Assembly: GCA_900323505.1 (NCBI GenBank)
Contig: OOIN01000006.1
Coordinates: 1,178,001-1,242,000 of the forward strand
Origin: Ustilago trichophora
Lineage: Eukaryota; Basidiomycota; Ustilaginomycetes; Ustilaginales; Ustilaginaceae
Direction: 5' to 3'
DNA: 64,000 nucleotides
The first letter of the stretch is position 1; each line of letters starts with the position of its first letter. The notes beneath the pieces were generated by a model, which saw only the letters and a list, made by a program, of their open reading frames with translations, made no database searches and was not told where the DNA came from. Shown one piece after another: positions 62,063-64,000 of this stretch. The position numbers were made by a program, and so were the translations under genes.

Positions 62063-63547
62063 TATCCCCACTTGTACATGTTCCTGTAATCATATAGAGT
62101 TGGAAAGAGTCCAAAGGGATGGTTGAGTGAGTGAGGGGTGCCAAGATGTGAAAGATTGAGGATGAGTGCCTGCAAAAGGACTTACCATCCCATAGGACCT
62201 TCGTCGAGTGAAAACGTCTCGATACCTTGTTCATCGGCATAACCGGCGCCAAGTGCCACGAGCGCGGCTGTCAACAGAGAGACGTCGCAAGGGTGAATAG
62301 GGAGAATCAGTTTTGCAGCTCAGCGAGTCGAGGAGAGAAGAAGGTGAAGGCACGTACGCAAAAAATGCTCTGCCGTAGGATGAGCGGGCAGAAAGTCGTT
62401 CCTCTGGTCGAGCTTCAATGCTTTACCCCATTTGTCTTCATCTCGCGATGCTGGTGGAACGGTCATTGCCTCGGTCAACGCCTTTAGGAAGCTCGCGGAA
62501 TAAGAACTGGGTTGTGGTCGCGCAAGGCCCCTGCCTCCGGCTAGTGCAAATGACCTCATGAGGTCCCGAAGGTTGTGTACGGACATGCCGCCGCCTACGA
62601 TGGCAAAACCTTGCTCACGAAGGCCTCTGAGTGATGCACCGAGCTTCAGAGAGTCGATCGCGGACTCTGAAACTGGCAGAGAAACCTGAGTGAGGGTCAG
62701 TGTTGGTGGGAGGATTGAAGGGGTGTCGATGGAAGCTGGCTGATTTTTGCGTTGCTCTGGAGACATTTCTTCGAGGTAGGGCTTTTGGAAGGCGACCTTG
62801 AGAGGGCACCATACTCCGTGGTCGATGCCGCGCTTGATAGGGTGTGCTGGAACACCACTGCTTCGAAGGTGGTCAAGGACGAGCGCTGAAATGTTGGATG
62901 GGTTGGAAGAGATTACATTTTGCTTGTACTGCAAAGAGAGAGGATGGTGCAAGGTCAGTGAGGCCCAGGAAGCTGCACAACGACCATATCCGACTTACGA
63001 AATGGTCGGGAAAGCCGTAAAAGTCGTACACGAGCGGATTCTTTTCGTCGACATTTACTGATTCGGAGAAGGAGCAGGGACAAGTGGGTCAGCCAGTCAA
63101 TCGACCTGCGTTGCTGGAGGCTGATGAGAGGTCTGCATACCATAGACGCCCTGTCGGATGTCTTCGGCCTGCCAGTGTGCACTGACAAAGACAAGGCCTC
63201 GAATGACACCCTGTTCGTGTAGCGTGCGCACTTGCTTGCCCCATTCGAGCCAGTGCTGATAAGCAGGATGGGTGTGCTCGAACATGGCTGTGTGTGGTAC
63301 AGAGAAGATCAAGAAAGCGCATATCGTTAGCGATCGCAAAGTCCAAAGACGTCGGAAGAGCAACAAAGCGCTGCTCACTAGGTGGACCACCATGACTGAT
63401 AAAGTAGGCAGGCGCCTTGGCTGCGTTGACCATGGTGTGGAGGAGAGTCGCAGAGGGAGATGAGGTGCGGCCGATGAAGGATCGAGATGCCAAGTATGCC
63501 GACAGTGTGACGAGGAACGTAAGCGCAATTGTGGCTGGTGCGAGCAT
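62063..63547 (-). CDS. LigB/DODA-type extradiol ring-cleavage dioxygenase with N-terminal membrane segment
   Basis: Six exons: 63547-63379, 63287-63141, 63057-62999, 62928-62358, 62267-62186 and 62084-62063, with introns of 91, 83, 70, 90 and 101 nt. They sum to 350 codons including the stop, and junctions read HGGPP-T-MFEHTHPAYQHW, VYG-V-NVDEKNP and HF-LRP-ALVALGAG. Residues 1-27 are hydrophobic (IALTFLVTLSAYLASRSF), then APAYFISHGGPP with the metal-binding His of class III LigB/DODA enzymes. Later conserved blocks are LVFVSAHWQ, NPLVYDFYGFPDHF, GIDHGVWCPL, IVGGGMSVHNLRDL and ALVALGAGYAD. Class III DODA-like enzymes cleave aromatic diols using non-heme iron or zinc. The last intron could be skipped (TAA at 62182 would then end the protein); the tail GWNMYKWG favours splicing. 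The hydrophobic leader suggests membrane anchoring or export. Confidence 0.78.
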
Positions 63548-64000
63548 CCACGGTCGTGTTTGAGCCAACGATGGGTGGTGGAAGCGGTAGCTAGATTGGT
63601 GAGGGTCAAGGAGAAAGCATGCGAAAGCGGATGAGTATTCTTATAGCTTGTCAAGGATCGGCTGGTCCCGACGCTTTCTTGTGGCAGATGACGTGCGATT
63701 GCAAGATGATTCTGTAGAGCCAAAGACTCGGAGATAGGCAAAAGCATGAATATATTGTCGAATGTCGCTTGGTCGGGTGTCACGGAATTTAGAGTCGGAG
63801 AGAGTTTGTTTGAGTGTTGGACTCTGGAAAAGTGGCGCACTCTTTGTATTTGTGATTGTCTTCTGGAATTTCATATTTTCGGTGTGTGTGGAGTGGAGCA
63901 GAGCAGAGCAGAGCATGCGCATATTCGCATTCGCATTTGCATTTTGGTGGACCCTGGTTTGTTTCTTGCCTTTCTCTTGGAGCGCAGGTTCACGACTTGT
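63548..64000. other. Upstream region of the dioxygenase gene, no gene seen
   Basis: Contains the promoter of the minus-strand dioxygenase. Short repeats GAGCA and TTCGCAT lie near 63896-63940. Another gene may begin beyond the window. Confidence 0.45.

Overview
The window is nuclear DNA of a basidiomycete fungus, most likely a smut of the Ustilaginales. The case rests on mostly intronless, well-spaced genes, short introns (55-211 nt) with GTAAGT/GTGAGT-type donors, long microsatellite-rich upstream regions, and protein family content (RAD52, KIN4, TSR1, GCP, Yju2 and others). The species cannot be fixed from sequence alone. Gene calls below come from reading translations and splice sites by eye.

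Layout. 1-1464 (-) is the N-terminal part of a KIN4-type kinase with a 2.3 kb repeat-rich upstream region. 3778-8244 (+) is a tyrosine-recombinase (DIRS/Ngaro-type) retroelement whose gag, RT-RNase H and recombinase are all recognisable; pol and recombinase are each interrupted by one in-frame TGA. 8245-11395 is empty. 11396-20517 holds RAD52 (+), a mitochondrial oxodicarboxylate carrier (+), a small 4E-BP translation repressor (-) and TSR1 (-, with an apparent 1-nt frameshift). 21476-27785 holds ORM1/ORMDL (-), phosphoacetylglucosamine mutase (+), an intron-containing elongator tRNA-Met (+) and a LEU5-type mitochondrial CoA carrier (+). 28392-33280 holds an AhpD/CMD-fold protein (+), an Apq12-like nuclear-envelope protein (-) and a one-ORF fusion of a Sec14/CRAL-TRIO domain to a Pho13/phosphoglycolate-phosphatase-type HAD domain (+). 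33281-38316 is gene-poor, with one small Zn2Cys6-like protein. 38317-51212 holds a four-TM MARVEL-like protein (+), Yju2 (-), an F-box-like protein (+), the DNA polymerase delta small subunit (-), a gamma-tubulin complex component (+), a small unknown protein (-) and mitochondrial enoyl-CoA hydratase (-). 51601-63547 holds NFU1 (+), a fumarate reductase with a cytochrome b5 tail (-), an MFS transporter (-), a UbiB/ADCK-type mitochondrial protein (+) and a membrane-anchored LigB/DODA-type dioxygenase (-).

The genes are mainly housekeeping and do not form one pathway. Several serve mitochondria (two carriers, enoyl-CoA hydratase, NFU1, UbiB-like protein, probably the CMD protein) and several serve genome maintenance or division (RAD52, Pol delta subunit, GCP, KIN4). 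Three close divergent pairs (Yju2/F-box, Pol delta/GCP, enoyl-CoA hydratase/NFU1) share promoters of about 330-390 bp. The most unusual items are the Sec14-phosphatase fusion, the animal-style 4E-BP with a TOS-like tail, the nearly intact tyrosine-recombinase retroelement, and a short palindromic motif (core TACTGTACAGTA) that recurs in intergenic DNA across the window.
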